Part shown: piece after piece, positions 1 through 11,805 of the stretch
How positions within the stretch are numbered: the stretch's first letter is position 1
How the letters are laid out: each line of letters opens with the position of its first letter
Assembly (NCBI GenBank): GCA_010093705.1
Contig: MU006117.1
Location: forward strand, 1,449-65,448
Source of the DNA: Patellaria atrata CBS 101060
Lineage: Eukaryota > Ascomycota > Dothideomycetes > Patellariales > Patellariaceae
Direction: 5' to 3'
DNA: 64,000 bases
Program-made: the position numbers and the translations under genes
Notes under the pieces: model-generated
Database searches by the model: none
The model's input: only the letters and a program-made list of their open reading frames with translations
What the model was told of the DNA's origin: nothing

Positions 1-282
1 AATGCACTTCTTTGACATGTTGTTCCTCCCTTTCGAGGTTTTGGTTGCTATGGACCCTTGGTCCTGAGCTTCGGCTCCCTCCGTCCCCTGCGAAGGCTCG
101 GCTATCGCCACCTCGGCTACCGCCACCCGGGTCCCGGGCCCTAACTTTGGAGCGTACTTTTCTGCCGCCCCCTCTCTAGAGGTTACACGTTTCTTGCTGC
201 TCTGAGATATCTTCTCAGGCAGTAGTTGTTGTTTTATTAAGAGCCGAAGAGGTGCCACCGTTGTATTCGGGTCGATTAGCAC

Positions 283-732
283 CTAGGTCCGTGCCGTAAT
301 GTCTTTATCTTTCGCTGTCTTCAGGTCTTCTTGTTTACGGGAGAGCGCGTCTGCCACGACGTTTTGGGCTCCGGGCCGATACGTGATTCGGAAGTGGAAA
401 TCAGAGAGAGCTTCACTCCATCGGGCTTGTCTAGCATTGAGTAACCGTTTCGTGGTGAAGTATTCTAGTGCTCTGTGGTCAGTGATCACGGTGAAGGGAA
501 CTTGCTGTAGCCCTACTAGCATGCTTCTCCACTCGGCTAGTGCTCTCACCACGGCTAGCATTTCCTTATCGTGGATTTCGTACCTTAGTTCTATCTCCGA
601 TAACGTCTTGGTCCAGAAGGCAACTGGCCTCCAGACGTGTCCGTGGAGCTGCGATATAACTGCTGCGGCAACCCCGTCACTACAGTCGGACTCGACTTTC
701 GTCTCGAGTAGAGGGTCGTAGTGCGCCAGCAC
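283..732 (-). pseudogene. RNase H domain of element A1 (retrotransposon pol remnant)
   Basis: An open stretch of 149 codons matches the RNase H domain of Ty3/gypsy polyproteins. It has the typical runs RPVAFWTKTLS, YEIHDKEMLAVV, TDHRALEYF and the closing NVVADALSR. In a working element this domain degrades the RNA strand of the RNA-DNA hybrid during reverse transcription. It belongs to A1 and is part of a fossil, not a host gene. Confidence 0.85.
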
Positions 733-783
733 TTGATCTGATAGAATTAGCTCTTTTACTTTCTCAAATGCCTCTTCTTCTTT

Positions 784-1071
784 CTACTCAAGTGGTTTCC
801 AAACCCCTTTTCGTGTCCGTATCGTTAATGGTCGTATGACTCGTCCGAATTTCTCTAGGAACTTCCGGTAGAAGTTATAGAATCCGTTAAACGATAAGAT
901 CCCCTTTACGTTCGTTGGTAACTTCCAGTTTCGGACTACTTCAGTCTTTTCTAGATCCATCGCTATTCCGTCGGTGCTGATAATAAAGCCGAGGAACTTC
1001 GTCTTTATCACGTGGAACTCGCTTTTCTTAATATCGGCTTGTAGGCCGGCCTTAGCTAGTGCTTCTAGCAC
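784..1071 (-). pseudogene. Reverse transcriptase remnant of element A1
   Basis: An open stretch of 95 codons matches the connection region of a Ty3/gypsy reverse transcriptase, just upstream of the RNase H piece on the same strand. The recognisable run is KSEFHVIKTKFLGFIIS, followed by the conserved region around FYRKFLEKF. The remaining reverse transcriptase region continues to about 1700 in worn form. Confidence 0.8.
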
Positions 1072-4000
1072 TTTCGCGACGTGGGTCTAGTGCTCTAGTG
1101 GGCACTTAGAGTAGATTAGTATATCGTTAACATATACTATATAGAAGTCGTCTAGGTATTGGAAGAGCGCCTTATTAATAAACCGTTAGAACGAGGCTAG
1201 GCCGTTATATAACCCGAAGGGTAGTACCTTATACTTAAACGATCTATATCTCGTTCGGAAGGTGGTAAGATCTTCGGCTAACTCCTTTATCCGGATTCGG
1301 TAGAATGCTTATCTCACGTCGAGTTTCGTAAATATCTTTGCTCGTTGAAGGCGCGCTAGTGTTTCTTCGATTAGGGGTAACGGATACTTATCCTTCTTAG
1401 TAATGCTATTCAGCTTTCTATAGTTAACGTAGAATCTCTAACCTCCCCCTAGCTTCTTAGCGAATAACACTAGAGACGCGTATAGTGCCTCGCTTGGAAC
1501 AATAAACCCCTTCTAAAGGTGCTCCTCTAGATAGTCCTTTACTAGCTATAAGTGTTCGATAGGTATATTATATAAAGGGCTAGTAGTAAGATTACTATCT
1601 TAATCTAGTACTATATCGTGGTCTACGCCTTCTCTAAGCGGTGATAGCTTATCGAATATAGATTTCGAGAACACGTGGGCTAAGTGGTGGTATTTCTTAG
1701 ATAACTTTTTATAGATTATCGCTCTATAAGCGTCTTCGTCTTCGTTTAAAGGGTTTTCGTCTTCCGAGAGTCGATTTTATATTAAGGAGTTAATTTTATA
1801 TAGACTTATAGTATCTATAACGACGTTTTTACGCTTTACGTTCCTTAGGTAGTTTTCTCCGCTAACTAAGTAGATATTTATATAGATCCCGGTAATATTA
1901 ACCCGTTTACTCGGCTTTAGCTTTAGCTTTTTAGAGAGTTCTAGCGTCTCCCTCTCTATTAAGTCCGATAATTCTAATTTCATCTTTCGGAGATCGAAGT
2001 CGATATTCTTAGCCTATAAACTCGGTTACTTCTATTAAAATAGTTACGGTTTCCTCCTTTAGTTAACTAATACTTTCTATCGGTTATATTCTCGTTTATC
2101 GATAACTTTATCTCGTCGTTTTATATCGAATTAGTGCTATAGATTAGTTTAGGTTTATAGCTCACTCTTCGGAATCACGATATCTCGTTACTAATCTTTA
2201 ACTATAGTAGTTTATTCCGGCTAAACAATCTAATAATACTTATAATTAGGTAGGCTATTAGTTTTAAAGAACTACTTCTTACTTATAAGTATATTATTAT
2301 AGCCTATATTTATCACTATAATCGGTGTTAGCCACCTTCGTCCTCTAATCACGAGGCTCGCCTTAAATACTTAGTTAATTAGTGCTACCTTTAAATTATT
2401 AAAGGTATTAACTTCGATCTTCTAGTCTATCTTTCTAACTTCGATTCTAAGGCGTTATTTTAGAGCGGGTAGCTATCTCTTATTTAGTAGAGTATATCCT
2501 TAAGCTCTAGTGTCGATTAGGGCCCTAAGCTATATTACGATTCCGTTCTTCGAGATTTAGCACGGTATCGTGAATAGCTTTTCTAATACCGGATCGTTAA
2601 TCGGTGTTACTAATACTTCTATTATTAGCCCTAATATAGAGTCTCTACTTAGGGTTTCTCGTTTTCCGAATCTAACTCTAAATCGGATTTTAAGCTCTAA
2701 TACTCGTCTTTCTAGACCGACTTTACTTCGATTATCTTCTTTAGTCCCCGGCATTCTAACGCTCTATATCCGGCCTTACCGTAGTTAAAGTAGTTACTCG
2801 TAAACTTCCGAATAGTTATAGTCTATTCCGTCACTTATAGTATTATAGGTGAGATAGTTCCTCTACTCTCTAATCGGTATAAAGTTCTATTTATCGTTAT
2901 TAAGGTAGAAGTTATTCTAGTTAGTTTACCACGCTTCTAACTCTCTCTACGAGCCTTACTAACTTTACCTAACCTTTTTAGCTCTTATACTTACGTTATA
3001 GCTTTACTATAGTACTTCTAGAAGCTAATTTCGTCGTTACCTATAACTTCCGTCATTATTAGCCTTAGATTATTATAGAGTCTATCGTGGAGTTTCTCTT
3101 TCCACTAGTCGTGTGATAACCTAGCTTTATTAGCTAGCCGGATAAACGTAGACTAGAACTTTAGAAAGTCCGCTAGGTAGCCTTACCTTAACTTCTTTAG
3201 TTTATCTCTAGCTTTTAGTCGCCTATTTAGGTTTTTATAGATCTAGTCTAGAAATCTTATTAGCTTTATTAAAGTTATATCGTCCTCCTCTAATTCTAAG
3301 AAAGGGTATATATATTTAGCTACCTCGCCACTAATCCGTATCTTAATATAGATAGTCTTCGCCCTTTCGTCTTAGAACTAGTTATTATTAACGTGGAGCT
3401 TATTATTTATCTTACTCTTCCACTTCTTATAGATTAGCTTCTTACTATTAGTTAGTTTTAGTGGATTAAGAAACTTTTTTATCTTATTATCGCCTCTACT
3501 TCTAAAGTTTCCGGTTAAGTCGACTATTCTAGCTCGGTCGTTACGACTATATAATGCTAATAGTTCTTCGTCGTTAGATTTATTATCGAATCGGACGCTC
3601 TTTTAGTCTAGTTTAGACTACTTAGTCTATTCTTTTAGATTATTAATCTCGTTTTAAAGGCGTTTTATAGCTTCTTCATTCGCTTAGTATACTTATAGCT
3701 TTAGCTATAAGTCGGGCGTTATCTCGTTAATAAGGTTTACTATCTTTCCAAGTTATATCTCTCGAGCTATAAGCTTCGCTCTCGTGTAGAGGTACTCTAT
3801 TATAAACTAGTCTAGGTTTTTAACTACCTATTCCTTTACTCCGTCGATTATATCGGCGTTTCGATTATCTATAATAGCGGTATATTTAAGAGGCTTCCCT
3901 TCTTCTATTATTCCGGGGATTTCTCTTAGTAGGTTCTATAAATCCGCTTCTAAAATATTATTAGTAATCTACTAGTCGATCACTTCTAGCGTTAATTTAC

Positions 4001-4363
4001 GTTAGTGCATTTTTTCTTTTCCTTTTAATCCGGTGTTACTCTCTACTTTTAGATCTATAGTTAGCTTATTATCTATCTACTTCGTTAAGGTTATTAAAGA
4101 TTTAACTATCTTATTTAGTTTACTATAATATTTACTTCTTTAAATAATTTATATTCGTTAGTCCTAATCTCTTTTAAGTACTAGGTTATTATTATTATCG
4201 ACGTTAATACTCTTAGATACCGGATATCTTATTACTAGTAAAGCTCGGCTACTTATAGATTCCCGATTAGTCCGATAATCGTTCGTTAGCTAGACTAATA
4301 TCGTGCTCCGGTTAGAATATTATATCGCCTTTTTAGAGGCTATTAAAGGTGAACTTAATCTAG

Positions 4364-4635
4364 TGTAATAATATAGTATAGTTATAGTAATTGTATTTTA
4401 ACTATCTCTATTATTAACTACTAAGTATAGAGATTAAGTTAAGGAATAATAATATCGTAGGCCGAATATCCGTATATAATAGTCCCGTCTTACTAAGCCT
4501 CGGCCTAACTATCTTCTATTTAACTAATTAGCGCTTAGAGATCTTTTCTATATCCGACCCGGTAAAAATCTCTTATAAATAAACTAAACACTTAGTATAG
4601 GAAATACGGGATTAGTATCGTGATACGTTATTATA
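4364..4635 (-). repeat. 5' LTR of element A1 (272 bp)
   Basis: This 272-bp repeat aligns end to end with the LTRs of A2 (11534-11805 and 18002-18273), D1 (8261-8532), A3 and A4, differing almost only by C/T and G/A changes. Read on the minus strand it runs from a RIP-altered TG start to an ACA end. The outer end is at 4635, where sequence of element C3 takes over. Confidence 0.85.
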
Positions 4636-7600
4636 TATCGAGTATATAGAATAGATTAAAATATTATCTATATAAGTTATATAGAAATTATTTAAATATT
4701 TAAAGAAAGTCTTATTAATAAATTATTAAAAAAAGGCGGGACTATTATATAAATTAAATAATAATACCTTATATTTAAAAAAGCTATATTAAGTTTAAAA
4801 TATAATAAGATTTTTAGCTAATTTTATTATTTATATTTAGTAAAATATTTATTATATATTAAATTTTATAAATATTTTTATATATTATAACCGGATTAAT
4901 ATCTTTTTTATAAATAATAATAAGTATTTATCTTTTTTAATAATATTATTAAGCTTTTAATAATTTATATAAAATCTTTAATTACTACTTAGCTTCTTAA
5001 TAAATAATATTAAAAATATATATAGTATTTTATTTAGCTTAATAAACTTTTTTTAAAGATACTTTTTTAAGTAGTTTTTTATTAACTAAAAATACTTAAT
5101 TAATATATTATATAATAGGCTTATTACTAGATTATTATTTTACTCTAATATAATATTATAGTTAACTCTCTCTTAATAAGAAGGTAGTTAGTTTAATATA
5201 TACTTTAAAAATATATAAAAAAGATAATAATACTCTATAAATAACTTTTTTAATATTATTATTTTAAGCTTTTTCTTATTATTTAATAATAGATCTTTAT
5301 CTTTTTTAAGTTTATTTTAGATTAGAGAATTAATTTTATATAAATTTATAACTTTAATAATTATATTTAATCTTTAAATATTTTATAGATAATCTTTAAT
5401 ATTAACTATATAAATATTTAACTTTATTTTAAATATATTAATATATTAGCTTATTTTTAATTTCTTTAAAAGTTTTAAAATCTCTTTTTCTATTATATTT
5501 AATAATTTTATTTTTATTTTTTATATACTCGAATTTAATTCTTATCTCTATAATCTTAATTATTTCTATTTAAATAGTATAGACTTTTTCTTTTATCTAA
5601 CTTTAATCTTTAAACGTTATATCTTTTATTTATTAGATATTTTATCTCTTTATTTTATATTAATTTAATAAACTAGATTTATTATAGTCTATAATTCTCT
5701 CTTTAATATTATAATATTTTATTATTAGTTTTTAATCGTTATAATCTATAATAGTTAAAAGATTATATTATATTTATAATCTAATAAATTACTTATTTTT
5801 AAAAACTACTCTCTTTTAATTAGTATATTAATATAATCTATATTAATTATTAGAATAAAGATTTTCTATTATTTATTAATAAATATAAGATTAACTTTAA
5901 TTATTTTATCGATTAATTCTATTATTAAATTATTAAAACCCTTTATATTAATATATAGTATCTTTTTTAATTTAATATCTAATTATTATTTTAATATAAG
6001 TAACTATTTTCTATTTAAAAAGATATATCTTTAAACTTTTATATCGATTAAAGCTCTAAATTATATTATAATTCTATTTCTTAATACTTAATATAATATA
6101 GTAAAAGATTTTTTTATAATTAAATTATTTACTAATATTTTTAATACTTCTATTAATAACTTTAAAGTAAAGTTTTTATTTAAAATTTTTTATTTTCTAG
6201 TTCTAATTTTTAGCTTAATTTATTTTACTTTATTTAAGTTAACTTAACCTTAGTTATCTTTCTTTATATTTAATAATTAACCGATTAATACCTCGATTTA
6301 TTATAATTAAAGTAATTTCCTATAAATTTTCGAATTATTATAATACTTTAATCTATTAATTATTATAGAGAAATAATTATACTCGAAACTCTATTTAATT
6401 ATTAAGTTATAATTTTACTTATTATCGTAATATTTAAAACTATTTTAATAATTTTATATTTTTATTATTTCTTTTATCGTTTTTTTAACTTTTAACTTTA
6501 CTTCTTTAAGCCTTATACTTAAAATATTACTTATTAATAGAACTCTTTAAAACTAATATTATTATTTATTATATTTAATATTATAACTTATTATAAAGAA
6601 TTATATAACTTTTTATAAATCTTTTTTTTTTATTAATTTCTAAATAACTTAGCCTTTATAATTAAATAGATAAAATTTAATTAAAATTTTATAAAGTTTA
6701 TTAAATAGTTCTAATTTAATTTTCTTAGCTTATCTTTAATCTTAAGATATCTATTAAAGTCTTTATAAATTTAATAAATAAATTTAAATAAATTTTTAAG
6801 TATAATAGTCTTATTATCTTCTATTTTTAATTTTAAATATAGATATATTTAATTAACTAATTATCTATTTATTTTTATCTTAATATATATTATCTAATTT
6901 CTATCTATTAGATACTAATTAATATTATACTCGAGTTTATCTATTAATTAACTCTTTTATATTTAATAAATTAGATTTTTACTATTAATTAATATAGATA
7001 AATTAGAGAATTTATTTAACTTATTATTTTTACTTCTTAAAATTCTCGCGTTTCCTATTATATTTTCTATTATAATATAGTTAATTTAATTCTAATTAAT
7101 TTATACTCGCGTTAATTAATTATATAAAATCTAATTTTTATTTTAAAAATTCTTTATAATTTTCTTATTAATTTTATATATAATTATCTTTTATATTATC
7201 TTTTTATAATATTATTTAATTATTTTAACTAGTATTTTTATTTACTTTTTATAAACTATTAATTATAATAAGCTTTATAAATATTCTTTTATAAAGTTAT
7301 TTAAATTATTTTATAATACTTATTTAATATTTTTAATATTATTAATATATTTTTAATTTAAAGTAATTTTATATTTTAGCTTCTATTATTTATATCTATT
7401 CTTATATTATTATAATATATTTTAGAGGTCCTTCTTAAGTATTTTCTCTATAATTAATATATTAATTAACGCGATTTTTAAAAAATATCGATTATATTTA
7501 ATACTTTTTTCTTTTAATCTAATATTATATTTTATAGTAAAATAGTTTATAAATTTAGTATCTTTTATAATATCTTTTTATATTATTATTTTTAATAGTT

Positions 7601-7639
7601 TAACTATCTTATAATAATTTATTTATTATCGATTTTAAT

Positions 7640-7890
7640 ATTTTTAAATATTAAATAAACTTATAATCTTTAATCTTAATACTTTTAAATATTAGATTTT
7701 TTTTATTATCGTTAATTCTAATATTTTTAAATATTAGATAAATTTATAATCTTTAATTTTAATACTTTTAAATATTAGATTTCTTTTATTATTATTAATT
7801 TTAATACTTTTAAATATTAAATAAACTTATAATCTTTAATTTTAATACTTTTAAGTATTAAATTAAAATATTATATTATCTTTTTAAGAT
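7640..7890. repeat. Tandem leader repeats of element C3
   Basis: A block of about 41-42 bp units, each built around the core TTTAAATATTAGAT, alternates two slightly different forms to give an 83-bp higher period. It lies just inside the 5' LTR of C3. The same block occurs just inside the 5' LTR of C1, so it is an untranslated leader feature of this family. Confidence 0.65.
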
Positions 7891-7913
7891 TATAATAGTA
7901 AAATTTAATCTAA

Positions 7914-8111
7914 TATAATAATATAATAATTATAAAGAATTAAATTAAATTATAATTAATATAATCTAATTATAATATAAAGAAATTAAGTTAAGAAAAG
8001 AAAAAGTTATAATTATATAATTTATTAATATTAAATATATAATAATAAAACTTTAATATAATTATTATTAATAAAGGAAAATAGAAAATAATAATTTATA
8101 ATATTATTATA
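7914..8111 (-). repeat. 5' LTR of element C3 (198 bp)
   Basis: This 198-bp repeat is the reverse complement of the C-family LTRs at 9701-9898, 22869-23066 and 47073-47270. The exact shared length with both ends aligned supports the boundaries. Nearly all C and G have been lost. Confidence 0.75.
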
Positions 8112-8260
8112 ATAATAATAATATTTATAATTTTAATAAAATTAATTTTAAAATAAATATAATTAAATTAATAAAAATTATTATAAATATAAAAAAATAT
8201 ATAAAATATAATTTTATTTAATTAAATAATAAAAAATAAATTATAATTATTTAAAATATT
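8112..8260. other. Short AT-rich spacer between C3 and D1
   Basis: About 150 bp of almost pure A+T lies between the outer LTR end of C3 and the LTR start of D1. It holds no recognisable coding or repeat content and may be an older, fully RIP-converted target. Confidence 0.5.
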
Positions 8261-8532
8261 TATAATAATATATTATAATATTAATTTTTTATTTTTTATA
8301 TTAAATATTTAATTTATTTATAAAAGATCTTTATTAAATTAAATATAAAAGAAATCTTTAAATATTAATTAATTAAATAAAAAATAATTAAATTAAAATT
8401 TAATAAAATAAAATTAATATATATAAATATTTAATTTATAATATTATTATTTTTTAATTTAATCTTTATATTTAATAATTAATAATAAAAATAATTAAAA
8501 TATAATTATTATAATTATATTATATTATTATA
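8261..8532 (+). repeat. 5' LTR of element D1 (272 bp)
   Basis: The repeat has the same length as the A1 and A2 LTRs and aligns along its whole length if C-to-T and G-to-A conversion is allowed. It starts TATAATAATATATTATAA and ends TATTATTATA, the fully converted form of the family ends. Confidence 0.75.
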
Positions 8533-9700
8533 TTAAATTAAATTTATTTTTTATAATCTTTTAAAAAAATAATAAAATATTTTAATTAAAATATAATATT
8601 AATTTTATAAATAAATAATTATTAAATTAATTAAAATTAATAAACTATTAAATTTTATTAATTAATAAAAAAAGATTATTATTTTAAATAATAATAATTA
8701 ATAATTAATAAAATTATTTATATTAATAATAATTTTAATAATAAATTAAAAGTAAATATTATAAATAATTATTTAAAAATAATTAATAATTATTAAAAAA
8801 ATAAATAAAAGAAAAAATTTAAAGAATAAATAATTATTAAAAATTAAAAAAATAGAAAATTCTTTTAATTAAAATAAAATAAAAAAAGATTTTTTTATAA
8901 ATTTATTAAAATTATATTATATTATTTAAATAAAATTATAATTTAATTTAAAAGTATTTATTATATTTTATTAATTAATAAATATAATTAAGAAAAAATT
9001 ATAAAAAATTATAAAAAAATATTTTAAAAATTAATTAAAATTAATAATATAAATTAATTAAATTTATAAAACTTTAATAATTATAAATAGATTATATAAT
9101 AATATAATATTAAAAATAAATATATATTTAAATAATAAAATAATTATTAACTATTTAAAAATAAAGAATAAAGAATTAAAAAAATTATTTAAAAAAATAA
9201 ATAATTAAAATATTTATTTTATAAAAAATATAAATAATAATATATTAAAATAATAATAAAACTAATAAAATAATATTAAAAATTTAAATTATATTATAAA
9301 TATCTTTAAAAATAAAAATAATAGAAAATTAAAAAAATATTTTAATTTATTTATATTAATTAATAGTAAAAATTTTATATATAATTAATAAAAAAAATAA
9401 TTAAAAAATAAATTTAAAGTTAATAATAATTAATTCTTAAATAATAAAGTTAAAATAATATATATAAAAATTTATTTTATAAAATAAATAATTAATTATA
9501 TATATTTTTATTTAAAAATAAAATATAAAAATAATAAATAAATTTTATTATAAAATATATTAAAATATTTAAATAATATTTATAAAAATTTAAATAAATA
9601 TATAAAAATAAAAGATAATTTAAAAAAAATATTTAAAAATATTTAAAAATATTTAAAAATATTTAAAAAATTTTATAAAAATTTAATTAAAATTTATTTA
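8261..9700 (+). mobile_element. Element D1 (A-like gypsy fossil), first piece: 5' LTR and gag region
   Basis: A 272-bp repeat at 8261-8532 aligns with the A-family LTRs. The next 100 bp match the A leader, after which the sequence departs from A2 and resembles gag regions only loosely. The element is nearly free of C and G and therefore looks the oldest layer here. It is interrupted by C1 at 9701 and resumes at 23067. Family assignment is A-like; it may be a separate subfamily. Confidence 0.6.
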
Positions 9701-9898
9701 TATAATAATATTATAAATTATTATTTTCTACTTTTCTTTATTAATTATAATCGTATTAAGATTCTATTATTATATATTTAATATTAATAAATTATATAAT
9801 TATAATTTTTTCTTTTTTTAATTTAATCTTTTTATATTATAATTAAGTTATACTAGTTATAATCTAATTTAATTCTTTATAATTATTATATTATTATA
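9701..9898 (+). repeat. 5' LTR of element C1 (198 bp)
   Basis: It aligns without length change with the 3' LTR at 22869-23066; differences are RIP-type transitions, the 5' copy being more AT-rich. It begins TATAATAATATTATAAATTA and ends ATTATTATA. Confidence 0.8.
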
Positions 9899-9954
9899 TT
9901 AAATTAAGTTCTATTATCACGATTTTAGAAAGATAATATAATATTTTAATTTAA

Positions 9955-10300
9955 TATTTAAAAGTATTAAAATTAAAGATTATAAGTTTATCTAATATCT
10001 AAAAGTATTAGGACTAATAATAATAAGAAAAATCTAGTATTTAAAAGTATTAAAACTAANNNNNNNNNNNNNNNNNNNNNNNNNNNNNNNNNNNNNNNNN
10101 NNNNNNNNNNNNNNNNNNNNNNNNNNNNNNNNNNNNNNNNNNNNNNNNNNNNNNNNNNNTTTATCTAATATTTAAAAGTATTAAAATTAATAATAATAAA
10201 AGAAACTTAATATTTAAAAATATTAAAATTAAAGATTATAAGTTTATCTAATATTTAAAAGTATTAAAATTAATAATAAATAAATCACTATAAGATAATT
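9955..10300. repeat. Tandem leader repeats of element C1 with assembly gap
   Basis: Units of about 41-42 bp with the core TATTTAAAAGTATTA recur on both sides of the N run. Copies at 9955, 9996 and 10038 show an 83-bp double period. The gap inside the block suggests that the assembler could not resolve the repeat number. Confidence 0.7.
10060..10159. other. Assembly gap of 100 N
   Basis: Exactly 100 N, the usual placeholder for a gap of unknown size, inside the tandem leader repeats of C1. Confidence 0.99.
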
Positions 10301-11533
10301 AAACTATTAAAAATAATAATATAAGAAAATATTATAAAAGATATTAAATCTATAAATTATCTTATTATAAAGTATAATATTAAATTAAAAGAAAAAAGTA
10401 TTAAATATAATTAATACTTCTTAAAAGTCGCGCTAGTTAATATATTAATTATAGAGAAAATAATTAAAGAGAATCTTTAAAATATACTATAATAGTATAA
10501 GAGTAAATATAAATAATAAAAGTTAAAATATAAAATTACTTTAAATTAAAAATATATTAATAATATTAAAAATATTAAATAAATATTATAAAATAATCTA
10601 AATAACTTTATAAAAAAATATTTATAAAATCTATTATAATTAATAGCTTATAAGAAGTAAATAAAAATATTAACTAAGATAATTAAATAGTATTATAAAA
10701 AGATAATATAAAAGATAATTATATATAAAGTTAATAAAGAGATTATAAAGAATCTTTAAAATAAGAATTAAATTCTATATAATTAATTAATATAAATATA
10801 AATTAATTAGAATTAAACCGACTATACTATAATAGAATATATAATAGAAAGCGTGAGAATTTTAAAAAGTAAAAGCGATAAATCGAGTAAATTTCCCAAT
10901 TTATTTATATTAATTAATAATAAAGATTTAACTTATTAAATATAGAAAAGCTAATTAATAGATAAACTCGAGTATAATATTAATTAATATCTAATAAATA
11001 AAGATTAAGTAATATATATTAAGATAAAAATAGATAGATAATTAGTTAATTAGATATATTTATATTTAAAGTTAAAAATAGAAAATAATAAAACTATTAT
11101 ATTTAAAAATTTATTTAAATTTATTTACTAGATTTATAAAGACTTTAATAGATATTTTAAGGTTAAAGATAAACTAAAAAAGCTAAATTAAAGCTATTTA
11201 ATAAATTTTATAAAATTTTAGTTAAACTTTATCTATCTAATTATAAAGGCTAAATTATTTAAAGATTAATAAAAAGAAAAGATCTATAAAAAGTTATATA
11301 ATTCTTTATAATAGATTATAATATTAGATATAATAAATAATAATATTAGTTTTAAAGAGTTCTATTAATAAGTAACGCTTTAAATATAAAATTTAAAGAA
11401 GTAAAGTTAAAAGTTAAAAAAACGATAAAAAAAGTAATAAAAATATAAAATTATTAAAATAGCTTTAAATACTATAATAATAAGTAGAACTATAATTTAG
11501 CGATTCAATAAAGTTTTAAGTATAATTATTTCT

Positions 11534-11805
11534 TATAATAATATATTATAATACTAATTCTATATTTTCTATATTAAATATTTAGTTTATTTATAAAAGA
11601 TCTTTATTAAGTTAGACGCGGAAAAGATCTCTAAACGCTAATTAGTTAAATAGAAGATAATTAAGCTAAAGTTTAATAAAACGAGACTATTATATATAGA
11701 TATTTAGCCTATAATATTATTATTTCTTAACTTAATCTCTACACTTAATAGTTAATAATAAAGATAGTTAAAATATAATTACTATAACTATACTATATTA
11801 TTATA
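11534..11805 (+). repeat. 5' LTR of element A2 (272 bp)
   Basis: It aligns end to end with the 3' LTR of the same element and with the A1 LTR. It starts at the converted TATAATAATATATTATAA and ends TATATTATTATA. The leader begins at 11806. Confidence 0.85.

Larger units (their letters stand above)
1..4635 (-). mobile_element. Element A1: Ty3/gypsy LTR retrotransposon fossil, partial at window edge
   Basis: The minus strand reads, from right to left: 5' LTR (4364-4635), gag region (about 3000-4330), protease region (about 2000-2800), reverse transcriptase (about 780-1700), RNase H (283-732) and the start of the linker to integrase (1-280). The rest, including integrase and the 3' LTR, lies beyond the left edge. 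It was identified by recognisable RNase H and reverse transcriptase peptides and by alignment by eye with the A2 and A3 copies in this window. The element is broken, with many RIP-type changes, but the pol end (1-1100) is much less worn than the gag end. It sits inside element C3, whose sequence resumes at 4636. Among the A copies it looks one of the youngest. Confidence 0.85.
4636..8111 (-). mobile_element. Element C3: gypsy fossil of the C family, partial
   Basis: On the minus strand this is the reverse complement of the C1 and C2 elements: 5' LTR (7914-8111), a leader with tandem repeats (about 7640-7890), gag region (about 6400-7640), protease region (about 5700-6250) and the first part of reverse transcriptase, which stops at 4636 where A1 is inserted. 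The remainder would lie left of A1, outside the window. It is heavily AT-converted, broken beyond any open frame, and among the oldest layers seen here. Confidence 0.75.

Noticed and set aside
299-721. 140-codon plus-strand open frame
   Set aside because: It is the antisense shadow of the RNase H region of element A1, which has clear family motifs on the minus strand.
7640-7890. Regularly spaced short repeats resembling a CRISPR array (also 9955-10300)
   Set aside because: The units are directly adjacent with no unique spacers, lie behind retrotransposon LTRs, and the genome is fungal.
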